A stretch of DNA of 64,000 nucleotides from CAYOSF01 sp964406605. Lineage in GTDB: Bacteria > Chloroflexota > Dehalococcoidia > DSTF01 > RBG-16-68-14. A model generated the notes under the pieces. That model was not told the DNA's origin. It searched no databases and saw nothing but the letters and a program-made list of their open reading frames with translations. This document shows positions 7,223 through 15,414 of the stretch, piece by piece. Position numbers and translations under genes: made by a program. The stretch's first letter is position 1. Each line of letters starts with the position of its first letter. The DNA is taken from contig CAYOSF010000001.1 of assembly GCA_964406605.1 (NCBI GenBank), positions 372,001 to 436,000 of the forward strand, written 5' to 3'.

Positions 7223-8767
7223 TTGAACCGGGATCAGTTGCTGGCAAGCCTGGGAAGGGCACAGACGTTTGGTGATCTGCTGGCTTGGGCGTACCTTCAG
7301 GTTGTCCCGGACTATTCTGGGATTGTTGACCACGTTCGCTCCAATCCGGCGAGGAGTGCAGAGACATTGGAGACGATCCGCTCGACCGTCCGGATGGATA
7401 TGGACTCCGGCGGCGCGAGCGCGACGGCCCAGCAGCCATCACCTCAATTGACTCTCGAAATGCTCGATGGGTTGTTGAGGACTGAGCCACCGGAAGAGGT
7501 CCTGTTCGCCACACTCAGCGTAGTCGATGATCTGGTTGCCGGTTTCTGGCGCCGTAGTCCGCTAGAGAACGGAAACCGCGAGAGCCGGAACTGCGTGTTT
7601 GGGGATGAAGTGAGGGTGTATGAGAGAAGGCGCAGCGTGTTGGGGGAGATCGCCCCGAGGCTGTTGAAGCGTGACTTCGCTGGTGGCGATCCAGCTGAAC
7701 CGGGCATCCTTCGCCCGCGCGGCCCTGAAGATGAAGCGTACGCGCTGGCACCGAACTCTGCCTTTATGGAGCCGATGGGTGGCTATGAGTTTCAGTTTCT
7801 TGCCAAGGGCTGGGAGGTAGGGAACGAGCCGCAGTATGAGAGCATCCGATTCATTGCCGACTGCGTGGTCAGCGACCCGGACGATATTCAGTTGCGGGAG
7901 TACGGGGTAGGCCAGATCGTTGAGGCGATTGGTGTGAACGTGGACACAGGCAACAGCACCCGGGACCACAGCCGCCACCTGGCCCGCATCAGGGAGTGCC
8001 TATCGCGGTCGCGGCTCGCCCGCGCGTGTGGGCCAACAGCGTCGGTGGTGGTGTTTCCGGAGCTCACGATAGATGACGCGTTGTTGGGACAGATCGAAGA
8101 GAAGGCGGCAGCCGCCACACTTGCTGTGCTGGGTTCTCGCCACCGACAGGAAGGCCCTGGATGGCGGAATGTCGCTACGGCGATGTACTCGGGCGACCGG
8201 TGGGAACACCGGAAGGTCACGAGCTTCGCATGGCCCGGGGCCCTCGAACCTATCCGGCTGTCTCCGCGCCAGATCATTTTCGTAGACACGCCGCTCGGAC
8301 GGGTGTGTGTCGTCGTGTGCAAGGACTTCCTCAGCCCGTTTGTACTCAGAGCCGTCGCCCGGGCCGGTACCGACCTGGTTCTCGTGCCCGCGATGACGCC
8401 CAGCGGGCAGAATTCCCTGTTTGCGGTGCATGCCCGGGAACTGGCGACGCGCATACACGCTACGACCCTCTTCGCCAACTGCTGCGCCCAGATGCGGCGC
8501 CAGCTCGGCGTTGATGCGGGGACAGCCCGGGAGCGAAACCCGGGCGGCTCTGTGCGCCAAATGACTGGACGTTCGAAGGGACCGAGACTTCTTGCAGATT
8601 GGTGGGGCAGGGTTCGGGAGCTCCTGGCGGGATGGCGGAAGCTAAGGCGCGTCGGATTCCTGTTCCTGCCATTGGATGGAGGCAATGACGAAGCTTGGTA
8701 CGGTTGCTCCACAAGCTGTTCAGCACCTTCCATGGATAGATACGTGGACAAGGGCGGTCTGCACTAG
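7223..8767 (+). CDS. Nitrilase-superfamily (CN-hydrolase) protein with a long N-terminal extension
   Basis: A 514-residue protein if started at TTG 7223, which has GGGAGAAGG just upstream. The C-terminal half carries a recognisable carbon-nitrogen hydrolase core: VVVFPE (Glu280), HRKVTSF (Lys331) and VVVCKDF (Cys366) form the expected Glu-Lys-Cys triad, and the Lys-to-Cys spacing of 35 fits the family. Such enzymes hydrolyse amides or nitriles, or act as fused amidase domains. The first 200 or so residues match no family I know. The gene precedes a winged-helix protein and a two-component pair on the same strand, so a signalling or stress role is possible. Base composition is less GC-rich than the surrounding metabolic genes. 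The start codon is uncertain. Confidence 0.65.
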   Translation: MNRDQLLASLGRAQTFGDLLAWAYLQVVPDYSGIVDHVRSNPARSAETLETIRSTVRMDMDSGGASATAQQPSPQLTLEMLDGLLRTEPPEEVLFATLSVVDDLVAGFWRRSPLENGNRESRNCVFGDEVRVYERRRSVLGEIAPRLLKRDFAGGDPAEPGILRPRGPEDEAYALAPNSAFMEPMGGYEFQFLAKGWEVGNEPQYESIRFIADCVVSDPDDIQLREYGVGQIVEAIGVNVDTGNSTRDHSRHLARIRECLSRSRLARACGPTASVVVFPELTIDDALLGQIEEKAAAATLAVLGSRHRQEGPGWRNVATAMYSGDRWEHRKVTSFAWPGALEPIRLSPRQIIFVDTPLGRVCVVVCKDFLSPFVLRAVARAGTDLVLVPAMTPSGQNSLFAVHARELATRIHATTLFANCCAQMRRQLGVDAGTARERNPGGSVRQMTGRSKGPRLLADWWGRVRELLAGWRKLRRVGFLFLPLDGGNDEAWYGCSTSCSAPSMDRYVDKGGLH

Positions 8768-8797
8768 TTGACACGGTAGCCGATTCAGCGCTATAGT
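8768..8797 (+). promoter_or_regulatory. Near-consensus sigma-70-type promoter
   Basis: TTGACA at 8768-8773 and TATAGT at 8792-8797, separated by 18 bases. Transcription should begin around 8804, only a few bases before the ATG at 8808, so the message would be leaderless or nearly so. It starts within a base of the end of the upstream gene and drives the winged-helix/kinase/regulator operon. Confidence 0.7.
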
Positions 8798-8807
8798 TGA
8801 TTACAAG

Positions 8808-9824
8808 ATGATTACACTGAGCGAGACCCTAGTCACTCAAGAACCGTATGAGCCAGGACGCCGGGCCCTGATTGAGAAAGTCATGGCCGCCGTCGCGTTC
8901 GCGGATACCACGTCCCTGCGCGAGATAGCCAGACTGTGCCACGCGGCGTCAGATCATCTGAGACAGCCGGGGATGAGTGCCAAGCCCGCGCGCGAGAGAC
9001 AGGTGGGTTTCTTGGCTGCGGTGTCAGCCATGGCCGACGAGATTTGTCGTGGTGCGCCGTCGCAGGAAGCGCAGAAGGCGGTTGAGGGAGCCGAGGCGAA
9101 AGCGATTCTTGAGTGCGTGCATCTGCTGGGCACGACGAGACCCAGCGAGATCGCCGGTCGTTTGAAGAGGCCGCGACAGAACGTCTGGAGAACGCTGAAG
9201 TCGCTGAGCCAGGCAGGCGTGCTGAACCACTGGCCGGATCTTGGTGCCTACACGGTCTCCGATCAGGGCAGCCGGATGCTCAGCGCGCCGCCGTGGACGA
9301 AAGAGCTGCCCAGGGCTTCCAGTGCCATTCGGGCGCGTCTGAAACGGGGTCCAGCGAAGGAAACCGAGCTTGTCGAGGAAGTGTCGGCTGCTCTGACGGT
9401 TCCCACTGCCGTGGCGAAGAGCGTGGCTTCGGCAATTCTCGGCGACTGGCTCACTGCCGGTGTTGTGCGGATGGGGGAGAGACGACTCTATGTATTGCGA
9501 GAGCCTGATGCGCGTGGTGAGACGACTGCGGAGCAGGCTGGTTTCGTGAGATCCGAAGTGGGAAGGACCGGAGGCGGCACGCCCATCGGGGAGGTGGTGG
9601 CCCTGTCGGACGTGCAAGATCTGCTGCGGGGCGTGGTGGCAATCGCCACGGCACCTGGGGAGGGTGTCCAAGAAGGTGAGGTGTCGATAAAGCAGATGCG
9701 CTCTATGTTTGACAACCTGCTGGCAACGATAGCGCAACGCGCCTTCGTTCTGGGTGAGCGGAAGGCTCTAAGTGACCCGGAGTTGTCGAAGCGTCATTTG
9801 GAGGCGTCCGAGGACCAACGGTAG
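8808..9824 (+). CDS. Winged-helix DNA-binding protein of unknown role
   Basis: A 338-residue protein with a clear helix-turn-helix region at about residues 98-155, where a segment like TRPSEIAGRLKRPRQNVWRT is followed by a wing-like LGAYTVSDQGSRML. A second, weaker winged-helix-like segment lies at about 175-230. The N-terminal 90 residues look helical. This architecture suggests a MarR/ArsR-like or replication-initiator-like DNA-binding protein, but no specific family is evident. There is no ribosome binding site at the ATG, in keeping with the promoter ending only about ten bases upstream. The kinase gene follows 28 bases after its stop. It may regulate the cassette or be its effector. Confidence 0.65.
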   Translation: MITLSETLVTQEPYEPGRRALIEKVMAAVAFADTTSLREIARLCHAASDHLRQPGMSAKPARERQVGFLAAVSAMADEICRGAPSQEAQKAVEGAEAKAILECVHLLGTTRPSEIAGRLKRPRQNVWRTLKSLSQAGVLNHWPDLGAYTVSDQGSRMLSAPPWTKELPRASSAIRARLKRGPAKETELVEEVSAALTVPTAVAKSVASAILGDWLTAGVVRMGERRLYVLREPDARGETTAEQAGFVRSEVGRTGGGTPIGEVVALSDVQDLLRGVVAIATAPGEGVQEGEVSIKQMRSMFDNLLATIAQRAFVLGERKALSDPELSKRHLEASEDQR

Positions 9825-9852
9825 GAGACGAGACTCAGGCAACAAACGCACC

Positions 9853-11154
9853 ATGGCCGAAAACTGGCTCGAGCGATCGACCGGAGGCTATGTTATACGT
9901 GCGCTGGTGAGTGCTGCGCTCGAGACGCACGCACGGGGACGCCAGCTTCCCATCATCTACATCGACCTGCTGTCTAGGAATTGGATTGGCCCGATTGGTG
10001 TTCTCTCGCGTTTCTCTGGATACTGTCGCGTGATGTGGGACAACGCGGCGAGCCAGCGCGACTGCCATGAAGATCATCTGCGTCGCTCTGCTGAAACCGG
10101 GCAGGCCGAACTGGCCGTGTGCCACGCGGGGCGTCTCAACTACCAGGTGCCGGTGTTCGAAGATGGCACGCGGGTGGGAGCTCTGCTGGCCGGTCAGTTC
10201 GTGCCCTGTGCTGGGATGCGCGATGAGGCTGCCGGGAGGCACCGCCAGGCGCTTCGCCGTCTTCCGGTCGGCTCCCCCGAGCGTGATGAGCTCTCGAGGC
10301 AATTCGCGAGAGGCCTGTCCCACGACGGGGAACGCGTACCCATCTGGTTCTCCGATCTGGCATCTTGGATCGGTGACTGCTACGGCGTGGTGCGGCGGAT
10401 GTTTCCGAGTGAGCGTCTCACACCGGGTGCGATCGAAGACCCCTGGTCGATGATGCAGCACGAGTTGCAGAACGCGAGCCAGACAGTGAGGGCCCGAGCC
10501 GAGGCGATGAAGGCAGAACTCGAGAGGCCACCGTCTGAGGCTATGCGGAGGGCCGAACTGGCCGCAGTGGCGGGAGACTTGTACGAGGATATCGGCCTGT
10601 TCGACATGCTGCTCATGAACTTCTTTGGGGACCAAGCTTTGGGTTATCCACGCAAGCGGCGTATGGATCTAGTTGCGATACTCCGACGAGCAATCACAGC
10701 GTTCAAGGCCCAGGCAGCGCTCAAGGGCGTAGGAATGAAGTACTACGGGCCCGGACAGTTGATCATGGACGGGTCCGAACAACACCTCCAACTGGCCGCT
10801 TTGAACTTGATTGGCAACGCTGTCAAGTATTCCTATCGTGGGGCTGAGTCAACCGAGCGTTGGGTACGTGTCGATGCCGCATGCGATGACGGCATGGCAG
10901 AGGTGGCAATTCGCAACTACGGAGTGGGGATACTGCCCGAGGAGATGGGTAGAGTGTTCGACAGATTTGAGCGAGGTGAGATTGCAAGAGAGGAACGTGG
11001 TTCTGGATCGGGCATCGGCCTGCACGTGGTGCGTCAAGTAGTGATTGCTCATGGTGGCGGGATAGAGGTAGAGAGTCTCCCCCAGACTAGCGACGACCGC
11101 GGGCCACATCTGGTCACCTTTCGCCTTACCCTACCAATAGGACGTGTCAAATGA
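9853..11154 (+). CDS. Histidine kinase with N-terminal PocR-like sensory domain
   Basis: A 433-residue soluble sensor kinase. Residues about 10-120 resemble the PocR ligand-binding domain: conserved Cys58, Cys71 and Cys90 with the pattern CHAG followed by PVFEDGTRVGALLAGQF. A dimerisation/phosphoacceptor helix contains MMQHELQN with His203 as the probable phosphorylated residue. The ATPase domain has an N box (LIGNAVKY), G1 (NYGVGI) and G2 (GSGSGIGL). There are no transmembrane helices, so it senses a cytosolic signal. PocR domains in other bacteria respond to small molecules such as diols or hydrocarbons; the ligand here is unknown. The ATG at 9853 was preferred over a GTG at 9772 that overlaps the upstream gene. 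Its stop overlaps the response-regulator start as ATGA. Confidence 0.8.
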   Translation: MAENWLERSTGGYVIRALVSAALETHARGRQLPIIYIDLLSRNWIGPIGVLSRFSGYCRVMWDNAASQRDCHEDHLRRSAETGQAELAVCHAGRLNYQVPVFEDGTRVGALLAGQFVPCAGMRDEAAGRHRQALRRLPVGSPERDELSRQFARGLSHDGERVPIWFSDLASWIGDCYGVVRRMFPSERLTPGAIEDPWSMMQHELQNASQTVRARAEAMKAELERPPSEAMRRAELAAVAGDLYEDIGLFDMLLMNFFGDQALGYPRKRRMDLVAILRRAITAFKAQAALKGVGMKYYGPGQLIMDGSEQHLQLAALNLIGNAVKYSYRGAESTERWVRVDAACDDGMAEVAIRNYGVGILPEEMGRVFDRFERGEIAREERGSGSGIGLHVVRQVVIAHGGGIEVESLPQTSDDRGPHLVTFRLTLPIGRVK

Positions 11155-11576
11155 ATGACCGGCCACGAGTGACGATCTCCTGGGTCGACGATGATGCCCA
11201 CGCTATCGATCCCGTCGTCTGGCCGTTGCGCCGCGAAGGGTACGAAGTGCGCACCTATCTCTCAATTGCGGAGGCCCTAGAGCACGAAGAGGAATTGATG
11301 GCTTCCGACCTGATGATAGTGGATATCATTCTTCCACCAGGCCGCACTGGCTTCAATGACGGGTTGGATCTCGTGCAAGAGATGCGCAAAAAGGGGTTCG
11401 CGAGGCCCATCATCGTGTTGTCCGTCGTGAGCGCCGGACGAATGGGGGGTGGCTCGGAGAAGATCTCCCGCGTTGGCGTACCTGAGGAGAACGTCCTAAG
11501 GAAGCCAGCGCCAGCGTCCGAGCTACTGGCCTGTGTCCAGCGTGCGCTCAAGGCAGACACACCGGACTCGCCGTAG
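11151..11576 (+). CDS. Single-domain response regulator (receiver only)
   Basis: A 141-residue CheY-like receiver domain with the acidic pocket at residues 13-15 (WVDDD), phosphoacceptor Asp58 (MIVDIILPP) and conserved Lys118 (LRKPA). No DNA-binding or enzymatic output domain is attached, so it must pass the signal by protein contact, perhaps to the winged-helix or nitrilase-like proteins of the same cassette. Its ATG overlaps the kinase stop by four bases, which makes it the cognate partner. It is the last gene of the operon and a hairpin follows at 11587. Confidence 0.88.
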   Translation: MNDRPRVTISWVDDDAHAIDPVVWPLRREGYEVRTYLSIAEALEHEEELMASDLMIVDIILPPGRTGFNDGLDLVQEMRKKGFARPIIVLSVVSAGRMGGGSEKISRVGVPEENVLRKPAPASELLACVQRALKADTPDSP

Positions 11577-11586
11577 TAACAGTCCA

Positions 11587-11607
11587 GCCTGCATGGCGTG
11601 TGCAGGC
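11587..11607. terminator. Hairpin between convergent genes
   Basis: GCCTGCA (11587-11593) pairs with TGCAGGC (11601-11607) around a 7-base loop, ten bases after the response-regulator stop. The neighbour at 11664 converges from the other strand, so it may end both transcripts. Confidence 0.5.
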
Positions 11608-11663
11608 AGCGCAACGGATCTCATTACCTGCCACGACATATGATCTGGCGTGTACCCACTGTA

Positions 11664-13334
11664 CTAAGGGCTCGCGCGTCTCTTTGTGAGGAGCAAACCT
11701 CCACCACCGGCTAGGCCTGCCAGCGCCGCGCTTGCGGCGAGACTGGCCGGCAGACGGGGACCGCCGGCGGATCGCTCGGAGGCGGGCACGGGCGCGACCT
11801 GCGCCGGGGGCAGCTCGGCAATGCCGCCGACGGGCCCACCAGCGAGATCCACCCGCGTGTAGGGACTCGACAGGTAAGTCTGGCGACCGTCCACTATCAG
11901 TCCGTGGTTGGAGAAGAACTCCACGCTGGAGGCGCCCGGCTGGAGCGGGATGGTCGCCGTCCAGGCGCCCGAACCGGCGTCGAAGGTCATGTCCATCCAC
12001 TGGTCATCGGGGATCTTCTCCCAGAGGAAGGGCGCCGAGCCTCCGGGATACCGGTCGAACATCCACCAGATGCGGCCGCTCTGGGCCTGCGGTCCGCTGT
12101 CGAAGGTGACGCTGACGCGGAGTTCGTCGCCGACGAGTTCATAGCTCGACGACGGCGGCTCGAGCATGGGCGAGCCTCCGAAGAAGTGCCTGAGGATGAG
12201 CGCCTGGTCGTTCTGGACGCCGGTCTCGGCCTGCGGGTGGGGTGTCTGCTCGTGGCCGGCGCCGGGCTGGTAGTAGACGGGCACTTCGGGGTGATGCTGA
12301 GCGCCCCAAAGGATATCGTAGGCTACCCAGTCGTGGGTGCCCGGCTGGAAGAGCACGTCGACGCCGCGGGCCATGAGCTCGTCCCAGTTCTCGGAGACGT
12401 AGACCTCTTCGGCTGTCTCAGCGACAAACTGGCGGATCTCCTCCCAGGTCCAGCCGGCGTCGAGGGCCAACAGGTGGAGAGCGTCGGGCGCGCCGAACGA
12501 TTGGTTCACATACCACGAACGGGTGTGCTCGCCGGGGTCGATCTCTCCGGCGTCGAGGGCGGCGAAGAACCATTCGTTGGCCGCGGTCACGTCGTCCATC
12601 GTGGCTTGGTCATACAGCCTCAGGGGCGAACCGTAGGCCGGCGCGATGCGGGAGTCCGTCAAGGTGAACCGCTCGTCGTTGATCAGCGCTGCCGCGGGCG
12701 CGTATCCATTCTTCGACCCGCCCGAGCCGGCGACGGGGCCTGCCTGGAAGTAGCCCGTCTCGGCGTACGCGGCGGTAACCGCTCGCATGAGGGTCATGGG
12801 CCAGATCCAGACCGGGGAGTGCCGGAGGTTGTGGGTCTCTAGAAGGCGGGCGCGCGCGTCCTCGGCGAGCTCCGTGCCCCCAGGCAGGGACTCGAGCGGG
12901 CGCACCACCGTGTAGACGGCGCCTGCGCCGCCGGCGATGAGCTGGGCATCGAGCGCGTTCAGCGCGGCGTCGGCGTCCAGACTGGAGTAGGCGTGGTCGC
13001 CGGTGATGTGGAAACCGGTGGCCGCGCCGGCGAGCGGCACGATGAGACGCACCGGGATGCGGTAGTCCTGCCCCGGCCACCACTCGGCCACGTTGATCTC
13101 GATCAGCTTCTGGCGGGTGGTGCCGTTGACGGTGTCCACGTGCCAGTCCTGCAGGACGGTCACGTCCAGCGTGCTCTCGTCGAGGAACTCGACTGGGTCG
13201 AAGAGGGGCGGGTCGTCCGCCCGCGTGGGGCCCGTCGCGGGACCCAGGAGGACGGCGGCGGCGATCACCGCCAACAGCACGGCCACAAGGCGAAGGCTGC
13301 GCATCAAGACGGGCAACGGTCGACTCGCAAACAT
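11664..13334 (-). CDS. Secreted, membrane-anchored alpha/beta-hydrolase-like protein (PhoPQ-activated-protein-like)
   Basis: A 556-residue exported protein. Residues 1-38 form a signal peptide (RSLRL followed by a long hydrophobic run ending near ATGPTRADD). The middle contains a nucleophile-elbow-like GSGGSKNGYAPAAA and later GTHDW and GAGHEQ segments that could supply acid and His, similar in arrangement to PhoPQ-activated pathogenicity-related proteins of the alpha/beta-hydrolase fold. A beta-sandwich-like region follows (SYELVGDELRVSVTF to TATIPL). The C-terminus is a Pro/Ala linker, a hydrophobic helix and a KRR tail, echoing the M28 peptidase at the left edge. The substrate is unknown, and the family call is moderate because overall similarity is judged by eye. 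CAGGAGT precedes the ATG. Confidence 0.55.
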   Translation of the reverse strand: MFASRPLPVLMRSLRLVAVLLAVIAAAVLLGPATGPTRADDPPLFDPVEFLDESTLDVTVLQDWHVDTVNGTTRQKLIEINVAEWWPGQDYRIPVRLIVPLAGAATGFHITGDHAYSSLDADAALNALDAQLIAGGAGAVYTVVRPLESLPGGTELAEDARARLLETHNLRHSPVWIWPMTLMRAVTAAYAETGYFQAGPVAGSGGSKNGYAPAAALINDERFTLTDSRIAPAYGSPLRLYDQATMDDVTAANEWFFAALDAGEIDPGEHTRSWYVNQSFGAPDALHLLALDAGWTWEEIRQFVAETAEEVYVSENWDELMARGVDVLFQPGTHDWVAYDILWGAQHHPEVPVYYQPGAGHEQTPHPQAETGVQNDQALILRHFFGGSPMLEPPSSSYELVGDELRVSVTFDSGPQAQSGRIWWMFDRYPGGSAPFLWEKIPDDQWMDMTFDAGSGAWTATIPLQPGASSVEFFSNHGLIVDGRQTYLSSPYTRVDLAGGPVGGIAELPPAQVAPVPASERSAGGPRLPASLAASAALAGLAGGGGLLLTKRRASP

Positions 13335-13433
13335 GACTCCTGCTCGTGTGCCGGGCCGCGGCCTCAGAGGCTACGACCCAAGGATTCGCTGCGGTGAATC
13401 TAGCGACGGGCGAGTCTACTGGTCAACCGCGGC

Positions 13434-13796
13434 CTAGCCGCCGATCACCTGGTCGGCCTCGGCGCAGATGTTCGCGAACGCCTCGGGCGAGGTAAACCTG
13501 GCGTTCTTGCCCTGCAGGTCGACCTCGGACACGGCGCGGACGTCGGCGCAGCGCCTGCAGACGTTGATGGTCACGCCGGCCTGGACGATCTTGTCGAACA
13601 GCTCCCGCAGCGGGGGCCAGCCCACGGGCTGGATGGCGTCCACCACCGCGTCCTTCATCAGGTAGACCGCCTCGCCGGTGAGCGCGATCTCGGCCTCGTG
13701 GCCGGCTTCTAGCGCCCCGGTGGCGAGGTAGAACGCCATGGCGGCCCGGGTCGGATCGTCCGAGCCGTGGGTTGAGAGATAGACGAGCTTGGCCAT
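13434..13796 (-). CDS. DsrE/DsrF-like small protein
   Basis: A 120-residue protein with the DsrE-like beginning AKLVYLSTHGSDDPTRAAMAF, a FYLATGALEAGHEAEIALTGEAV segment typical of the fold, and a CRRCADVR motif near residue 80 holding the cysteine pair expected near the active site. DsrE-like proteins take part in sulfur transfer or act as small peroxiredoxin-like units in the cytosol. The ATG at 13796 has GAAGGGGG upstream; a start 30 codons earlier would read through a palindrome and is rejected. Divergent from the sulfatase, which may be a coincidence or a sulfur-metabolism link. Confidence 0.8.
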   Translation of the reverse strand: MAKLVYLSTHGSDDPTRAAMAFYLATGALEAGHEAEIALTGEAVYLMKDAVVDAIQPVGWPPLRELFDKIVQAGVTINVCRRCADVRAVSEVDLQGKNARFTSPEAFANICAEADQVIGG

Positions 13797-13839
13797 TCGT
13801 GCCCCCTTCTTGCGTAGTTGCGATCCCTTGGGAGGTGTG

Positions 13840-13856
13840 GGGCCGCGCTGCGGCCC
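13840..13856. repeat. Perfect palindrome between divergent genes
   Basis: GGGCCGC-GCT-GCGGCCC, a 7-base stem in the gap between the divergent DsrE-like and sulfatase genes. Its position excludes a terminator role for either gene; a regulator site or an interspersed repeat are the alternatives. Confidence 0.35.
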
Positions 13857-14024
13857 TATCACCTGCCGCCAGCAACGATAGCACACGGGATCTACAAGGG
13901 CCCGGTTGGCAGGCGCGCGTTTGCGGAAGCTGCCGGGCCGGAGCTGGTCCGGAGGCCGTCGAGGCCGCCCCGGTCGGCGAATGTGCTAGTCTGCGAACCG
14001 ACCCAGGGACGCGAGAGGAAAAGC

Positions 14025-15371
14025 ATGCCGCCGAAAGCGCCGAACGTCATCGTCTTTCTCACCGACCAGCAGCGCTGGGACACCGTCGGCTGCTACGGCC
14101 AGCCGCTGGACGTGACGCCGAACATGGACCGTCTGGCGGCCGAGGGCGTTCGCTTCGAGCACGCGTACACCTGCCAGCCGGTCTGCGGGCCGGCGCGGGC
14201 GAGCCTGCAGACGGGCAAGTACCCGACGGAGGTGGGCTGCTTCCGGAACGGCATCGCGCTGCCGATCGAAGAGAAAACGATCGCGCACTGGATGTCGGAG
14301 GCCGGCTACGAGGTCGGATACATCGGCAAGTGGCACCTCGCCTCGACCTTCGGCGTGCCGGATCAGCCGATCATCAACCACGGCATCACGCCGATACCGC
14401 CCGAGCGCCGTGGCGGGTACAAGGACTACTGGCTCGCGTCGGACCTGCTGGAGTTCACCTCGCACGGCTACGACGGCCACATGTACGACGGCGACGGGAA
14501 CAAACGCGAGTTCCAGGGCTACCGGGTCGATTGTCATACCGACTTCGTGCTGGAGTACCTGCGCACCCGCGACGGGAGCAGGCCCTTCTTCCTGTTCATC
14601 TCGTATCTGGAGCCGCACCACCAGAACGACCACAAGCGGTACGAGGGGCCGGAGGGCTCGAAGGAGCGCTACAAGGACTTCGTCGTGCCGGGCGACCTGG
14701 TCGACACCGAGGGCGACTGGCGTGAGAATTACCCGGACTACCTCGGGGCGGTGAACAGCCTCGACCAGAACTTGGGCCGCATCCGGGACGAGCTCTCGAA
14801 GTTGGGCCTAGCGGACGGCACGCTCATCCTGCTGACCAGTGACCACGGATCGCACTTCTGCACGCGCAACAGCGAGTACAAGCGCTCCCCGCACGACGCC
14901 TGCGCCCGCATCCCGATGATCGCCTGCGGCCCCGGCTTCCGCGGCGGCGGAGTGATCGACGACCTGGTGAGCCTCATCGACCTGCCGCCGACGATCTTGG
15001 CCGCGGGCGGCATCGAGAAGCCGGGCAGCATGCGCGGCAGGCCGCTGCAGGAGCTACTCGGCGGCGCGCCGGACGACTGGCCGCGGGAGGTGTTCCTCCA
15101 GGTCAGTGAGAGCCAGGTCGGCCGCGCCGTCCGCACCAAGCGCTGGAAGTACGCGGTGAGCGCCCCCGACAAGAACCCCTGGGTGGACGCTGCCGCCGAC
15201 CGCTACACGGAGGAGTTCCTGTACGATCTGGAGGTCGACCCGCACGAGCGGAACAATCTGGTGGCTGACCTTGACCACGACGACGTGAGGCGTGAGCTAC
15301 GTGAGCGGCTCATAGCGCGGATGGTCGCGGCGGGAGAGGCTGCGCCGGAGATCGTGGGGGCGGGGGAGTAG
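14025..15371 (+). CDS. Type I sulfatase, apparently cytoplasmic
   Basis: A 448-residue arylsulfatase-family hydrolase. The N-terminus PNVIVFLTDQQRWDTVGCYG supplies metal-binding Asp residues. The signature CGPARASLQTGK near residue 55 contains the C-x-P-x-R motif in which Cys is converted to formylglycine. GKWHL and LLTSDHG supply further active-site residues. Such enzymes remove sulfate esters from sugars or aromatics. There is no signal peptide at the chosen ATG, which is preceded by GAGAGGAAAAGC, so the enzyme seems intracellular. No dedicated formylglycine-generating enzyme is visible nearby. It may act with the glycosidases further right on sulfated oligosaccharides, but they are about 8 kb away. 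Confidence 0.9.
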   Translation: MPPKAPNVIVFLTDQQRWDTVGCYGQPLDVTPNMDRLAAEGVRFEHAYTCQPVCGPARASLQTGKYPTEVGCFRNGIALPIEEKTIAHWMSEAGYEVGYIGKWHLASTFGVPDQPIINHGITPIPPERRGGYKDYWLASDLLEFTSHGYDGHMYDGDGNKREFQGYRVDCHTDFVLEYLRTRDGSRPFFLFISYLEPHHQNDHKRYEGPEGSKERYKDFVVPGDLVDTEGDWRENYPDYLGAVNSLDQNLGRIRDELSKLGLADGTLILLTSDHGSHFCTRNSEYKRSPHDACARIPMIACGPGFRGGGVIDDLVSLIDLPPTILAAGGIEKPGSMRGRPLQELLGGAPDDWPREVFLQVSESQVGRAVRTKRWKYAVSAPDKNPWVDAAADRYTEEFLYDLEVDPHERNNLVADLDHDDVRRELRERLIARMVAAGEAAPEIVGAGE

Positions 15372-15414
15372 GTGCGGAGCGCGTGCCTGGCGGGACCGAC
15401 AGCGAGGGGACGCG

